From: Legionella antarctica
GTDB lineage: Bacteria > Pseudomonadota > Gammaproteobacteria > Legionellales > Legionellaceae
Direction of reading: 5' to 3'
Assembly (NCBI RefSeq): GCF_011764505.1
Contig: NZ_AP022839.1
Location: forward strand, 3,227,501-3,291,500
Length of the DNA: 64,000 nucleotides
The position numbers and the translations under genes are program-made. This document shows, piece after piece, positions 35,483-45,221 of this stretch. The notes beneath the pieces are model-generated. The model did not search any database, was not told the DNA's origin, and was given only the letters and a program-made list of their open reading frames with translations. Within the stretch, counting starts at the first letter, position 1; the number at the start of each line of letters is the position of its first letter.

Positions 35483-38293
35483 TTATTTATTATCCAGTAA
35501 AGCTTGCTCAACCAAAGCATTTTGCTGTTCAGCATGCAGTGCAGGATTACCTACAGCTGGAGCAGCAGCAGATTCTCTACCTGCATAAGCCAAGGTTTGA
35601 TCTGGACGCAGGCAATCTTTCATATTGTGCTGAGAAGAGAACCAAACCCCCTGGTTTTTAGGCTCTTCCTGACACCACACTATTTCTTTAGCCTTTGGGT
35701 ATTTATCCAATTCAGCAATCAGCGCTTTCTTGGGAAATGGGTACAGTTGCTCGATTCGCACTATGGCTACATGCTCCAATTTCCTGTCACGGCGCATTTG
35801 CAATAAATCATAATAAACCTTACCACAACATAACACCACTTTTTTGACTTTTTGTTCTTCTATAGCATCAATTTCTGGGATAACAGTGTAAAACTTGCCC
35901 TTCATTAAGTCTTCTAAAGGAGAAACAGCCAATTTATGCCGTAACAAACTTTTAGGAGTCATTACAATTAATGGCTTGCGGAAATTACGAATGACTTGTC
36001 TGCGTAATAAATGAAAAATTTGCGCTGGGGTTGTTGGCGTACAAACCTGCATATTATGCTGAGCGCAAAGTTGCATGTAACGCTCTAACCGGGCTGATGA
36101 ATGTTCAGGTCCTTGTCCTTCATAACCATGAGGCAGCAGCATCACTAAACCACATAATCGGCCCCATTTTTGCTCGCCAGAACTAATAAATTGATCCATT
36201 ACAACTTGGGCCCCATTTGCAAAATCACCAAATTGAGCTTCCCAAAGAACTAAGTAAGAAGGTTCGGAGGAAGCAAATCCATATTCAAAAGCTAACACGG
36301 CTTCTTCAGATAATACTGAATCGATTACCGAAAATGATCTTTTAGTTTCAGTTGATATTTGTTCTAGTGGAACGAAGGTTTCACCTGTTTCTACGTCATG
36401 GAAAACAGCATGTCGGTGTGCAAAGGTTCCACGTCCACAGTCCTGACCCGATAATCTGACTCCAAAACCTTCCTGCAATAAGCTGGCATAAGCCATAGTC
36501 TCTGCATAGCCCCAATTCATCGGGATTTCACCCTCTGTCATTTTCTCACGTTCATTCAACAAACGCTGGACAACGGGATGCAACTTAAACCCATCGGGTA
36601 GAGTACTCAATTGTTTCGTCAATTTTTTTAATTCAGCTTTGCTAATCGTGGTATCGACCTTATCCGTCCATTTCGCGCTTATGTACGGCGTCCAGTCTAT
36701 AGCAAATTTTCCTTCATAATTTTCATGGACCACATTTACCACCGCTTTACTGTGATCCAGACCATCCCTATAGTCATTGACTAACTGCTCTGCATCTTTG
36801 GCAGTTAACAAACCTGAATGAACCAATCGCTCAGCATAAATTTCACGTAACGGGCGCATTGATTTGATTTTTTTATACATGGTCGGTTGAGTTACCGCCG
36901 GTTCATCCGCTTCGTTATGACCATTACGTCTGTAGCAAACGAGATCGAGAACTACATCTCGCTTAAATTTCATTCTAAAATTAAAAGCAATCTGGGTTGC
37001 AAAAACCACAGCATCAGGATCATCACCGTTTACATGAAGAATTGGAGCCTGAACCATTTTAGCCACATCGGTACAATAGAGTGTCGAACGAGCATCAATA
37101 GGATTACTGGTTGTGAAACCTATTTGATTGTTAATAACTATATGAATGGTACCACCAGTGGAATAACCACGAGCTTGTGAAAAATTAAAGGTTTCCATGA
37201 CCACTCCCTGACCTGCAAACGCAGCATCTCCATGAAGCACAATTGGAACAACAGTGTCTTTTTTTATCAAATCTTTGCGACGATTCAGTCGAGAACGCAC
37301 AGAACCTTCAACCACCGGGCCAATAATTTCTAAATGCGATGGATTAAACGCCAAAGCTAAATGTAATATAGCTCCAGACTCCGTTTTAATATCTGAGGAG
37401 AAACCTAAATGATATTTCACATCACCAGTTCGATCATATTTAACCTTTCCTTCAAACTCCTGAAATAAATCTCCTGGTTCTTTACCAAGCACATTAATCA
37501 ATACATTTAATCGGCCTCTATGCGCCATTCCGATCACTAATTCTTTTACACCCTCTTCGCCGGCCCGATTAATAATTTCCTTCATCATGGGAATTAACGA
37601 ATCTCCTCCTTCAAGAGAAAACCGTTTTTGTCCAACGTATCGGGTACCCAAATAACGCTCCAAACCATCTGCAGCAATCAAATCTTTTAAAATATCAAGT
37701 TTTTTGGTTTTGGTAAAAGATGCTCGTCCCCTTACTGACTCCATTTGTTTTTGTAACCATTCCGTTTCCTCAACATCAGAGATGTGCATGTATTCAATAC
37801 CAATACTGCCACAATAAGTCTCCTGCAGTGCCTGGTATATTTCACCTAGGGTCATTTCTGAACTATTGAAGTTTGTGCCAGCAAAGAACTTGCGATTTTT
37901 ATCTGTTTTATCTAAGTGGTGGTAGGCTAATTCCAGACCGGGTACAGGTGCTCGCTCAGTCATCTCCAAGGGATCAAGTTGTGCTGCATGATGCCCTAAA
38001 GCTCTAAAATCATTTATTAAGTTGGCAACCTGGTATTGCTGACTGTCAGTTGATTGAATTACCGGACTGCTTTTCTTATTTGCGTTCTGCAGAAAATAAT
38101 CACGAATATCCCTGTGAGATGTTTCTTTCGTTGCCCCGTTAATTTTGGGCAGGGCGCTGAAAACAGCCCTCCAATCGTCTGAAACTGATTCAGAGTCAGC
38201 AAGATAGTCCTCATAGAGACTATCAACGTAAGCCATACTTCCACCAGACAAATAGGAAGAAGCCCATTCATTTTGCAGATCGGAACTGCTCAT
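35483..38293 (-). CDS. sucA: 2-oxoglutarate dehydrogenase E1 component
   Basis: Thiamine-diphosphate enzyme that decarboxylates 2-oxoglutarate and succinylates E2. The product is about 936 residues. Features include an N-terminal E2-binding stretch (NEWASSYLSGGSMAYVDSLYEDY), MAHRGRLNVLINVLGK, HGDAAFAGQGVVMETFNFS, the ThDP-binding GDDPDAVVFATQ...NGHNEADEP block, and GYGFASSEP-like FEYGFASSEPSYLVLWEAQFGDFANGAQ. ATG 38293 follows GGAGAG; a start at 38329 lies ahead of that site. It follows sdhB and precedes sucB by 189 bp, which holds a small hairpin and no gene. Confidence 0.97.
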   Translation of the reverse strand: MSSSDLQNEWASSYLSGGSMAYVDSLYEDYLADSESVSDDWRAVFSALPKINGATKETSHRDIRDYFLQNANKKSSPVIQSTDSQQYQVANLINDFRALGHHAAQLDPLEMTERAPVPGLELAYHHLDKTDKNRKFFAGTNFNSSEMTLGEIYQALQETYCGSIGIEYMHISDVEETEWLQKQMESVRGRASFTKTKKLDILKDLIAADGLERYLGTRYVGQKRFSLEGGDSLIPMMKEIINRAGEEGVKELVIGMAHRGRLNVLINVLGKEPGDLFQEFEGKVKYDRTGDVKYHLGFSSDIKTESGAILHLALAFNPSHLEIIGPVVEGSVRSRLNRRKDLIKKDTVVPIVLHGDAAFAGQGVVMETFNFSQARGYSTGGTIHIVINNQIGFTTSNPIDARSTLYCTDVAKMVQAPILHVNGDDPDAVVFATQIAFNFRMKFKRDVVLDLVCYRRNGHNEADEPAVTQPTMYKKIKSMRPLREIYAERLVHSGLLTAKDAEQLVNDYRDGLDHSKAVVNVVHENYEGKFAIDWTPYISAKWTDKVDTTISKAELKKLTKQLSTLPDGFKLHPVVQRLLNEREKMTEGEIPMNWGYAETMAYASLLQEGFGVRLSGQDCGRGTFAHRHAVFHDVETGETFVPLEQISTETKRSFSVIDSVLSEEAVLAFEYGFASSEPSYLVLWEAQFGDFANGAQVVMDQFISSGEQKWGRLCGLVMLLPHGYEGQGPEHSSARLERYMQLCAQHNMQVCTPTTPAQIFHLLRRQVIRNFRKPLIVMTPKSLLRHKLAVSPLEDLMKGKFYTVIPEIDAIEEQKVKKVVLCCGKVYYDLLQMRRDRKLEHVAIVRIEQLYPFPKKALIAELDKYPKAKEIVWCQEEPKNQGVWFSSQHNMKDCLRPDQTLAYAGRESAAAPAVGNPALHAEQQNALVEQALLDNK

Positions 38294-38485
38294 TATTCTC
38301 TCCAAACGGTTTACCAGGTCACACGTCATGAAGCTAGCAAAATCATCATGATATTGCCCATCACAACGGAATCTATTCTGCCTGGTTTAGGGCTCAGTGA
38401 ACGATTCCGACGGTGGTGGGAACAACAATATTCATTTAACTTATGACAATGTCCCAGATATTTAGCTGAGTACAAAAAATTTCTA

Positions 38486-39208
38486 TTAAGTTTCCTGCGT
38501 CAACATTTGTGTGCGAATTTTGGCAATCGCTTGCGATGGATTGAGTCCTTTCGGGCATACATTCGTGCAATTCATAATAGTACGGCAACGAAACACACTA
38601 AATGGATCTTGTAATTTATCCAATCGATGATTTGTTGCTTTATCGCGACTGTCTGCTAAAAATCGCCTTGCTTGTAACAGTCCAGCAGGGCCTACAAATT
38701 TTTCTGGATTCCACCAGAACGAAGGACATGAGCTTGTACAACAGGCACATAAAATACACTCATATAGTCCATCCAACTGCGATCGCTCTTCAGGGGATTG
38801 TAACCGTTCCTGAGCCGGAGCGACCTTATCATTTTGCAAATAAGGCTCAATACGTTCGTATTGGTGATAAAATTGAGACATATCAACCGCTAAGTCGCGT
38901 ATCACCGGAAATCCAGGTAATGGACGAATCACTATTTTGTCAGTCTTTAAGTCTGAAACGTGGGTAATACAAGCTAATCCATTAGTTCCATTGATATTCA
39001 TACCATCAGATCCACATACTCCTTCACGGCAGGATCTTCTATAGGTTATTGAAGAGTCCTGTTCGGCCTTCAAGCGCTCTAGCAAAGTGAGCAGCATAGG
39101 ATCGCTTTTAGCAGGTATTGCCAGCTCATAATCTTTCATGTAAGGTTTGGCATCGACCTCAGGATTATAGCGATAAATTGACAAGATTAAATTTCTACTA
39201 TCGACCAT
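38486..39208 (-). CDS. sdhB: Succinate dehydrogenase iron-sulfur subunit
   Basis: Carries the three Fe-S clusters that pass electrons from FAD to quinone. The 240-residue protein has the 2Fe-2S ligands in SCREGVCGSDGMNINGTNGL followed by ACIT. The 4Fe-4S and 3Fe-4S ligands lie in CILCACCTSSCPSFWWNPEK and CRTIMNCTNVCPKGLNP. It ends the sdhCDAB cluster and lies 12 bp after sdhA; sucA follows. ATG 39208. Confidence 0.97.
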   Translation of the reverse strand: MVDSRNLILSIYRYNPEVDAKPYMKDYELAIPAKSDPMLLTLLERLKAEQDSSITYRRSCREGVCGSDGMNINGTNGLACITHVSDLKTDKIVIRPLPGFPVIRDLAVDMSQFYHQYERIEPYLQNDKVAPAQERLQSPEERSQLDGLYECILCACCTSSCPSFWWNPEKFVGPAGLLQARRFLADSRDKATNHRLDKLQDPFSVFRCRTIMNCTNVCPKGLNPSQAIAKIRTQMLTQET

Positions 39209-39220
39209 GATATATCCTCT

Positions 39221-40996
39221 TTAGTAAACGCGTTCTTTCGGCTCTAAAGGCTCGACATGTTTAGGTGATGTATTCACAGGACGATAATCTATTATTTCAT
39301 CTTCCTCAAAATACAGTGTGTGCTTAATCCAGTTCGCATCATCTCGTGCAGGGAAATCTTCCCGACTGTGTGCTCCCCGGCTTTCTGTTCGAGCAATTGC
39401 GGATTGTGCTGTAGCATAAGCTGTTGCCATTAAATTATCTAACTCTAAAGCACCGACACGCTCTGTATTAAATATATGACTTTTATCTTCGAGTTTAGCA
39501 TGCGCTAATCGGTCACGAAGTACTTGCAAACGTTTTAAACCGGAAGCCATTACCTCACCAGTGCGGAACACACCAAAATCCTCTTGCATCACGCGTTGCA
39601 TTTCATCACGAATTACAGAGGGACTCTCGCCATCTTTAGACTGATCCCAACGAGTGTAACGAACCAACGAGGCAGCAATATCATCTTCACTTATATAAGG
39701 CATATCGGGTAATTGATTTGATTGCCATAACTCCTCGACGTGTAAACCAGCCGCTCGTCCAAAAACAACCAAATCCAATAAAGAATTACCACCTAAACGA
39801 TTGGCACCATGCACTGAAACACAAGCACATTCACCAACAGCATACAAGCCTTCTACTATATGCTCTTGTCCTTGACTTTTAGTAATCACTTGTCCATACA
39901 TATTCGTTGGTATTCCACCCATACTGTAATGACAGGTAGGTACCACTGGTATAGGCTCTAAAATAGGATCTACACCGGCGAATTTCATAGAGAGCTCGCG
40001 AATACCAGGAAGCCGTTTCATAATAAGATCGGCGCCCAAGTGATCCAGCTTGAGTTTAACGTGATCAATACCTTGAGGATCAAAACCTTTACCGGCACGA
40101 ATCTCTAAAGCCATGGACCGAGCTACCACATCCCGCGAAGCCAAATCCTTAACTCGGGGAGCATATCGCTCCATGAAACGTTCACCGTCTTTATTAATTA
40201 AATAGCCCCCTTCTCCCCGACAGCCTTCAGTTACTAAAGTTCCTGCTCCTGCTATCCCCGTAGGATGAAATTGCCACATTTCCATATCCTGCACTGGAAT
40301 TCCCGCTCTTAAAGCCATTCCAAAACCATCGCCGGTATTAATAAAAGCATTAGTTGTCGATTGATAAATACGGCCAGCACCGCCAGTAGCAAGAATACAT
40401 ACTCGCGTTTGAAAGAACTCTACGTCACCAGACTCAATATTCATTGCAGTAACACCTGCAATGCGCCCGTGAGAGTCCTTAACAAAATCAAGAGCATACC
40501 ATTCACTAAACACATGTGTTTTTGCTTTTAAATTTTGTTGATAAAGTGTGTGTAGTAATGCATGACCGGTTCTATCTGCCGCAGCACAAGTACGAGCAGC
40601 TTGTTCACCACCAAAATTCTTCGATTGACCACCAAATTGCCGCTGATAAATTTTACCATTATCCATGCGTGAAAAAGGCAAACCCATATGTTCTAATTCA
40701 TAGACGGCTTCAGGTCCTGTCTTACAAAGATACTCAATACAGTCCTGATCACCAATATAATCAGCACCTTTAACCGTATCGTACATATGCCAACGCCAAT
40801 CATCTTCATGAGCATTTCCAAGTGCCGAAGTAATTCCGCCCTGAGCCGAAACAGTATGAGAACGCGTAGGAAATACTTTAGATAACAAAGCGACCTTTAA
40901 ACCTGAATTCGCCATCTGCAGTGCTGCGCGCATTCCAGCACCACCAGCACCAATAATTACTGCATCAAATGTGTTGCGTGCAATTGTCATGCTCAT
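39221..40996 (-). CDS. sdhA: Succinate dehydrogenase flavoprotein subunit
   Basis: Catalytic subunit with covalent FAD, oxidising succinate to fumarate at the inner membrane. About 591 residues: [17 protein letters not shown] (dinucleotide site), [11 protein letters not shown] (His for FAD attachment), [31 protein letters not shown]-like [30 protein letters not shown] and the C-terminal Asp/Glu-rich tail. ATG 40996 overlaps the sdhD stop (ATGA). ATG 40990 is better spaced from GGGG and gives [11 protein letters not shown], also plausible. Confidence 0.96.
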   Translation of the reverse strand: MSMTIARNTFDAVIIGAGGAGMRAALQMANSGLKVALLSKVFPTRSHTVSAQGGITSALGNAHEDDWRWHMYDTVKGADYIGDQDCIEYLCKTGPEAVYELEHMGLPFSRMDNGKIYQRQFGGQSKNFGGEQAARTCAAADRTGHALLHTLYQQNLKAKTHVFSEWYALDFVKDSHGRIAGVTAMNIESGDVEFFQTRVCILATGGAGRIYQSTTNAFINTGDGFGMALRAGIPVQDMEMWQFHPTGIAGAGTLVTEGCRGEGGYLINKDGERFMERYAPRVKDLASRDVVARSMALEIRAGKGFDPQGIDHVKLKLDHLGADLIMKRLPGIRELSMKFAGVDPILEPIPVVPTCHYSMGGIPTNMYGQVITKSQGQEHIVEGLYAVGECACVSVHGANRLGGNSLLDLVVFGRAAGLHVEELWQSNQLPDMPYISEDDIAASLVRYTRWDQSKDGESPSVIRDEMQRVMQEDFGVFRTGEVMASGLKRLQVLRDRLAHAKLEDKSHIFNTERVGALELDNLMATAYATAQSAIARTESRGAHSREDFPARDDANWIKHTLYFEEDEIIDYRPVNTSPKHVEPLEPKERVY

Positions 40997-41346
40997 TGTC
41001 CCCAAACGATCATTAAGCCCCAAATAAACTGACTAAGGAGCCATAAAACAACCATCAACTGCACCGATAAACGTATCGCGGTACAGTTGATATAGTCTGT
41101 AGTTACTGTCCAAATACCTACCCAGGCATGCAATGTAAGGGCTAATAACCCAATTGCTGTTGCAATTTGGAATACATGATTGGCAAACAGTTCATGCCAT
41201 TGTGTAAAATTTAAATCAGGATGTAACAGCAAGAAAATAAATAAAAAAATGGTATATACTGCAAAATATACTGCAGTAACTCGCTGAATCAACCAGTCTT
41301 TTAACCCATTACCTGTTAGGCTCGTGACATTATTTACCATATCCAA
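40993..41346 (-). CDS. sdhD: Succinate dehydrogenase membrane anchor subunit D
   Basis: Small membrane subunit that, with SdhC, binds heme b and ubiquinone. The 117-residue protein has three hydrophobic helices and the motif [17 protein letters not shown] that includes the conserved His (heme ligand) and the Asp-Tyr pair at the quinone site. [16 protein letters not shown] at the N-terminus is typical. It overlaps sdhC by 13 bp and sdhA by 4 bp. Confidence 0.94.
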   Translation of the reverse strand: MDMVNNVTSLTGNGLKDWLIQRVTAVYFAVYTIFLFIFLLLHPDLNFTQWHELFANHVFQIATAIGLLALTLHAWVGIWTVTTDYINCTAIRLSVQLMVVLWLLSQFIWGLMIVWGQ

Positions 41347-41708
41347 ATTCCTAGAAAAATTGTCAAAATAACGGAAAGAACGATAACAAAAATGGCGCTG
41401 CGACGCGCTGTCTCAAGATGCTCGCCAAATCCCATATCCATAAGCAGATGTCTTATACCGGCAAGCACATGATAGATCATCGCTGCGCTGAAAGCCCATA
41501 ACGCTAATTTGTAATAAGGGCTGGTTAGCATGGATTTTGTCTGTTCAAAAATTTCTTCAGAATGCAAAGATTTTCCCAGAATAAATAACATAACAGGCAG
41601 CAATATAAATAATAAAAGCCCTGAAATCCTATGTAATATAGAAGCGATAGCCATAGGAGGAAATTTCAAACTACCTAAATCAAGATTAACCGGTCTTTTC
41701 TTGTTCAC
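41334..41708 (-). CDS. sdhC: Succinate dehydrogenase cytochrome b556 subunit C
   Basis: Membrane anchor with three helices. The 124-residue product begins NKKRPVNLDLGSLKFPPMAIASILHRISG, the N-terminal quinone-site pattern of SdhC, and has the heme-ligand His in HVLAGIRHLLMDMG. GTG 41708 is chosen because GAGGAAG lies nine bases upstream and the product length then matches the family; ATG 41726 is in frame but has no ribosome-binding site. First gene of the sdhCDAB-sucABCD run; the promoter should be in the 300 bp upstream. No gltA is adjacent. Confidence 0.93.
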   Translation of the reverse strand: MNKKRPVNLDLGSLKFPPMAIASILHRISGLLLFILLPVMLFILGKSLHSEEIFEQTKSMLTSPYYKLALWAFSAAMIYHVLAGIRHLLMDMGFGEHLETARRSAIFVIVLSVILTIFLGIWIW

Positions 41709-42015
41709 TATTTGTTTCTTCCTCATTAGAAAATATTTTAAATAGAGCACCTTCCCCAATACAACTCGAATAAGTTCATTTCCTCACGGAATCCTTGTAA
41801 GGATTTTTTCTCAAACCATAACTTTATTGACAACTATTTTGCCAGAAAACAAAAAACAGGCAGAGATAGAACCACTTAGAACAACTAAATTCTATACATA
41901 CTCGCGAAGTATAGCACTGAGTTTTTATCACGCAAAGTTAAGTCGTAAAGTAAAATGCATCACACTCTGTTCATTTATTAAAACCAGTACTATGATTACA
42001 TAAACTGATTACAAT
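41709..42015. other. Promoter region upstream of sdhC
   Basis: 307 bp between sdhC (minus) and the EAL-like remnant (plus). It contains a small stem AATCCTT/AAGGATT followed by T (plus orientation, around 41790-41807) and an ATACT-CGCGA-AGTAT dyad near 41897-41911 that could be an operator. No firm promoter call. Confidence 0.35.
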
Positions 42016-42422
42016 ATGATCGAAATGCTTGTTAAAAGGCCTACGTATAATCAACGATTAAAATGTGTAGCCTTTGCAATTTTGTCTTATCAAAATTTCA
42101 AATTCAATGAAGAAGTGACCAATACTCTTTTGGAGCTCATCCATAACTCGGATACCCAGTTGCCTTTGTTTATGCCCTTTGCCTTAAAAAAAGCTCTTGA
42201 AGAATTTGAGCTTCAAATACCTAACCCAATTATTTTAAAGATTCAAGCGGAAGAAATTGAATCTATTTACTCTTTGACGGAACTGCAGGAGTCTTTGTTT
42301 TCAATCGCCTTATTGATCAATACTCCCCAACAATTAGCTTGGTTGAACAGTTCAAAGGTCAGGAGTTAAGTAAACTTTATATCGAGAGCCTCAACTTTGT
42401 TGCAAAAACAATGCATATCTAA
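42016..42422 (+). pseudogene. EAL/HDOD-type signalling protein remnant
   Basis: A 117-codon frame from ATG 42016 resembles the start of YuxH-type EAL-HDOD proteins (MLVKRPTYNQRLKCVAFAIL, then PLFMPFALKKALEEFEL and NPIILKIQAEEIES). It breaks off at residue 117 where a full protein has about 400. At 42345 another frame continues as EQFKGQELSKLYIESLNFVA up to a stop at 42420. This looks like the C-terminal helix of the same family. I infer a gene with a large internal deletion plus frameshift. It lies 40 bp from an IS5-family end. The family call is moderate. Confidence 0.5.
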
Positions 42423-42528
42423 GAGACTATAAAACTCGCGTCCTTGCGAGCGAAATGACTAGGGTCTGTTGACATTTCACCTGCTGTCTACGTGCCCCGG
42501 CTTGTCCTCGGCATCCATTAGATCTAAA

Positions 42529-42666
42529 TCATTGGCAAATTTCTTCATACAGATCACGCCATTCTGGATTAAATTTCTCGATTAAATTTATGTTCCATTG
42601 TCTTGGCCAATTTTTGAAACGTTTTTCACGCTGATTTGCGAGAATATAAACATAAGATGGATGCAT
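42529..42666 (-). pseudogene. GIY-YIG nuclease remnant with internal deletion
   Basis: From ATG 42666 the frame reads MHPSYVYILANQ directly joined to REKRFKNWPRQWNINLIEKF and an ending EWRDLYEEICQ, 45 residues in all. Full-length members are about 90-100 residues and have a GTLYIGVT-like catalytic block between these parts. The in-frame deletion thus removes most of the catalytic core, including the IG of the motif, so the protein cannot be an active nuclease. A hairpin (GGATGTT/AACATCC) lies just upstream and the GC-rich hairpin of the IS end just downstream. Confidence 0.7.
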
Positions 42667-42716
42667 TATATTTCCTTGGATGTTGGACAAACATCCAGAT
42701 AATACCGCAAGAAATG

Positions 42717-43467
42717 CTACATAGGTAACCATAAAAATAAACACGCCATAGCAACAACAGAAGCATAATTTCGCTTTAATTTATCAAATCTTGTGGCAAT
42801 TGCACGAAAATGCTTTATTCTAGCGAATAAATTTTCAACTAAATGCCTATATTGATATAGACACCAGTCCATATCTATATTGCCAATTTTAGAATTATTC
42901 TTTCTTGGGATAACTGGAATGGATGATTTTTGACGAACCGTGTCCCTTACCTCTTCACTATCATAACCTTTATCAGCAATAGTATGACCTGCGGCAGGCA
43001 GTTTTTCGATAAATTCTGGTGCAACTTTACAGTCGTGTATTTCACCACCAGTTATTTCAAAATCGATGGGTAACCCATGAGCATCAACAGCCATATGAAT
43101 TTTTGTTGTATTGCCCCCCTCTGGATTTTCCAATAGCTTGATTTTCTTCAGAAGCTGCGCCAGCACTGTGTTGGTGCGCTTTTACAATGCTGCCGTCAAT
43201 AAACTCCCATTCAAGATCTGATTCTTGAACAAGTGCTTTGAATATGCTCATCAATTTACCTTTTGATGACCATCGATTAAATTTTTGTTAGATTGAGTTC
43301 CAGCATCCAAATTCTGCTGCTAGGTCGCGCCAAGGGCAGCCAACCCGCATACGATATAACATTGCTTCCACTACCATACGAAGATTAGGCTTGTCATAAA
43401 TCCTATGCTGTAGCATGATCTCCTTTAGCTTCGACCAAAACTCATCATTGAGCATTAATCTTAGCAT
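42717..43467 (-). pseudogene. IS5-family transposase (two-frame, interrupted)
   Basis: The first frame starts at ATG 43467 (MLRLMLNDEFWSKLKEIMLQ) and includes MRVGCPWRDLAAEFGCWNSI, but codon 60 is TAA (43290-43288) where Tyr is expected. It then continues (FNRWSSKGKLMSIFKALVQE, EWEFIDGSIVKAHQHSAGA) into a run of six G (43119-43114). There a -1 shift gives the second frame with GGNTTKIHMAVDAHGLPIDF, ADKGYDSE (catalytic Asp) and HLVENLFARIKHFRAIATRF (catalytic Glu), ending at 42717. The frameshift site is normal for this group; the stop at codon 60 is not and should abolish transposition. Confidence 0.8.
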
Positions 43468-43656
43468 TGCAAACTCGTTTTATACTTGGTATCAAAATCG
43501 TTAAATTATGAGTTTGCTCCTATTATTCAATGGATTAGGTAGTGCTGTTTTTGATTTGACTATCTACTGGATGCCGCGGACAAGCCGCGGCACGTAGGCG
43601 GCAGGTGAAATGTCAACAGACCCTAATTTAATTGGGAAAACTTAAGGTCAATTGAT

Positions 43657-44055
43657 GTGAAATTTTTCATAAGATACTTTGGAGCATTGATCTATGATGC
43701 GATCATCGTATTGGTTCTGCTATTCGTTTTAACGGGGGTAATCGTTTTATTTAACAACGGTCACGCTGTTTCCCCTGAAACGCCCTGGTATCAATTCACC
43801 CTTGCCTGGGTCGCATTATTTTATTATTACAGTTCAATGAGGTCTGGTGGACAAACTCTCGGAATGAGGGCATGGCGAATTGAATTGGTTGCCCGTGATC
43901 GGCAAAAGCTCACCAGACAACAAATTCTCTCCCGTATCCTGTATTTCCTACCCGCAACATTTATAGCTCCTTTTTGTTTCACTCAAAGCCATATTATATT
44001 AGGTCAGTGGACAAAGACTTACTTTATTGTAAAGGGAGATGATGCTTCTTCTTAA
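43657..44055 (+). CDS. RDD family membrane protein
   Basis: A 132-residue protein with three hydrophobic segments and the family signature: FGALIYDAIIVLVLLF (Arg-Asp position reads YDA), then SGGQTLGMRAWRIELV, and an Arg/Leu-rich C-terminal part. Proteins of this family are small inner-membrane proteins of uncertain role. GTG 43657 is used with AAGG nine bases before. The gene lies just beyond the right end of the IS5-family element, so its promoter may have been altered by the insertion. Confidence 0.8.
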   Translation: MKFFIRYFGALIYDAIIVLVLLFVLTGVIVLFNNGHAVSPETPWYQFTLAWVALFYYYSSMRSGGQTLGMRAWRIELVARDRQKLTRQQILSRILYFLPATFIAPFCFTQSHIILGQWTKTYFIVKGDDASS

Positions 44056-44204
44056 TCAAATCGTTAAAAAAATTTTTTATTAAACATTTAATTTATCGAT
44101 AGATAAAAAACTATATTCATTGCTGCGCACCGAAGCAACCCGGCAAATTAAGCACCAACAGATCTCAGCTGAAGTTAAGATCTCTTAAAAACGCAACCCC
44201 TGAG

Positions 44205-44834
44205 TTAGCGCTTTATTCCGGCAGAATTGGAGTTATAGGAATGTTTGTAGGTCTCACGCGGTGCCTCAGGAGGATAGCCGTACTTGCTCGCCATTCGTTT
44301 CACATTTTCCAAATATCGTTCGCCCCATTCACCTGGTTCAAAATTAGTAACCACAACGTTATAACTTAAATTAATTATGGATTCAAACGCCTTTCTTTGC
44401 GCAATTTCATGTCCACCAAAGGCTACCTGAACCTCCGTCTCCGTACTTATTCCCCCGGATTTGAGGCGGGATATCAGTATATTGATCATTTTTTCTATGG
44501 TAAAAAATAATTTACACATCGACATGCCGGCACTCATCATATCTTCACTTTTTGAAGCAGACAGCTTATTCCCGGAATCATGGATAGAGTAGACAAACTC
44601 AAGCTCGTTATCGCTATCAGAGAGACTTTCAGGTTCAATAATTATTGGAGGAGAAATCCTTTCAATATGCGGGGAAGAGATGTAGAGATGAAAATCGGCC
44701 CAATGCCACCAAATTTGATAAACCCGCTCTACTATGGTTACAGGATTATTCAAATCTTGTTCTATTGAAAGCTTACGAAAATCAAGAGTGGTTTCTTTGA
44801 TACCGGGTTTATCTTCATTCTCTGAATCAGGCAT
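44205..44834 (-). CDS. Hypothetical protein, no known family
   Basis: A 209-residue soluble protein. The N-terminus is acidic (MPDSENEDKPGIKETTLDF). A tryptophan-rich segment (ERVYQIWWHWADFHLYISS), a serine/acid patch and a helical middle (MSMCKLFFTIEKMINILISRL) follow. The C-terminus is basic and serine/asparagine-rich (YKHSYNSNSAGIKR). No signal peptide. Not recognised; Legionella-restricted and possibly exported, but nothing in the sequence proves this. Confidence 0.6.
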   Translation of the reverse strand: MPDSENEDKPGIKETTLDFRKLSIEQDLNNPVTIVERVYQIWWHWADFHLYISSPHIERISPPIIIEPESLSDSDNELEFVYSIHDSGNKLSASKSEDMMSAGMSMCKLFFTIEKMINILISRLKSGGISTETEVQVAFGGHEIAQRKAFESIINLSYNVVVTNFEPGEWGERYLENVKRMASKYGYPPEAPRETYKHSYNSNSAGIKR

Positions 44835-44996
44835 TTTTTACCCAAATATAAAAGTTTATAATGCTATATTAGCCCAAATTTAATTGATGAGCACGAAGGA
44901 TAGAGTTTTTAAAGGTAAAAAACCCGTAAATATAACTAGTTACGACTAAATTATTTTAATCAGTCATTATATCACAGGGAAAACTAGTCCATTAGA

Positions 44997-45221
44997 TTAG
45001 TTCGAAGAAAAGTATTGATAATACTCTGGTGGTTGAATGCGACATTTAAAACAAGTACTTTGACAATTTGCTTTCTCTTGGCATTTTCGAATTGCTCCTT
45101 TTTTAACCCATATATCCAACATAGGCTGCAAAGCAAGCAGGTCCAAATTAAACTCCCGAGTCAATTGTTGTGTACTTACAACCCTTTCACGACGGATATA
45201 ATCACGTATTTGCAGCAGCAC
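44997..45221 (-). CDS. feoC: FeoC-like regulator of ferrous iron transport
   Basis: A 74-residue winged-helix protein (MLLQIRDYIRRERVVSTQQL) with four cysteines in CQEKANCQSTCFKC that probably bind an Fe-S cluster, as in FeoC. It overlaps the end of feoB by 20 bp on the same strand and closes the feoABC operon. In enterics FeoC protects FeoB from proteolysis. The assignment is strong from position and Cys pattern. Confidence 0.9.
   Translation of the reverse strand: MLLQIRDYIRRERVVSTQQLTREFNLDLLALQPMLDIWVKKGAIRKCQEKANCQSTCFKCRIQPPEYYQYFSSN

Larger units (their letters stand above)
42462..43623 (-). mobile_element. IS5-family insertion sequence, decayed
   Basis: A 1162-bp element bounded by 56-bp inverted repeats with only four mismatches, starting GGGTCTGTTGACATTTCACC and ending in its complement. 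Both ends are flanked by TA (42460-42461 and 43624-43625), consistent with a TA target duplication. Inside are a minus-strand transposase in two frames (IS427-like), disrupted by a stop codon, and a truncated GIY-YIG gene. The inner part of each end repeat is a GC-rich hairpin unit that also occurs at 63847. Confidence 0.85.

Noticed and set aside
42370..44060. A CRISPR-like reading of the recurring CCGCGG hairpins
   Set aside because: Only two or three copies at distant sites, no regular spacers and no cas genes in the window.
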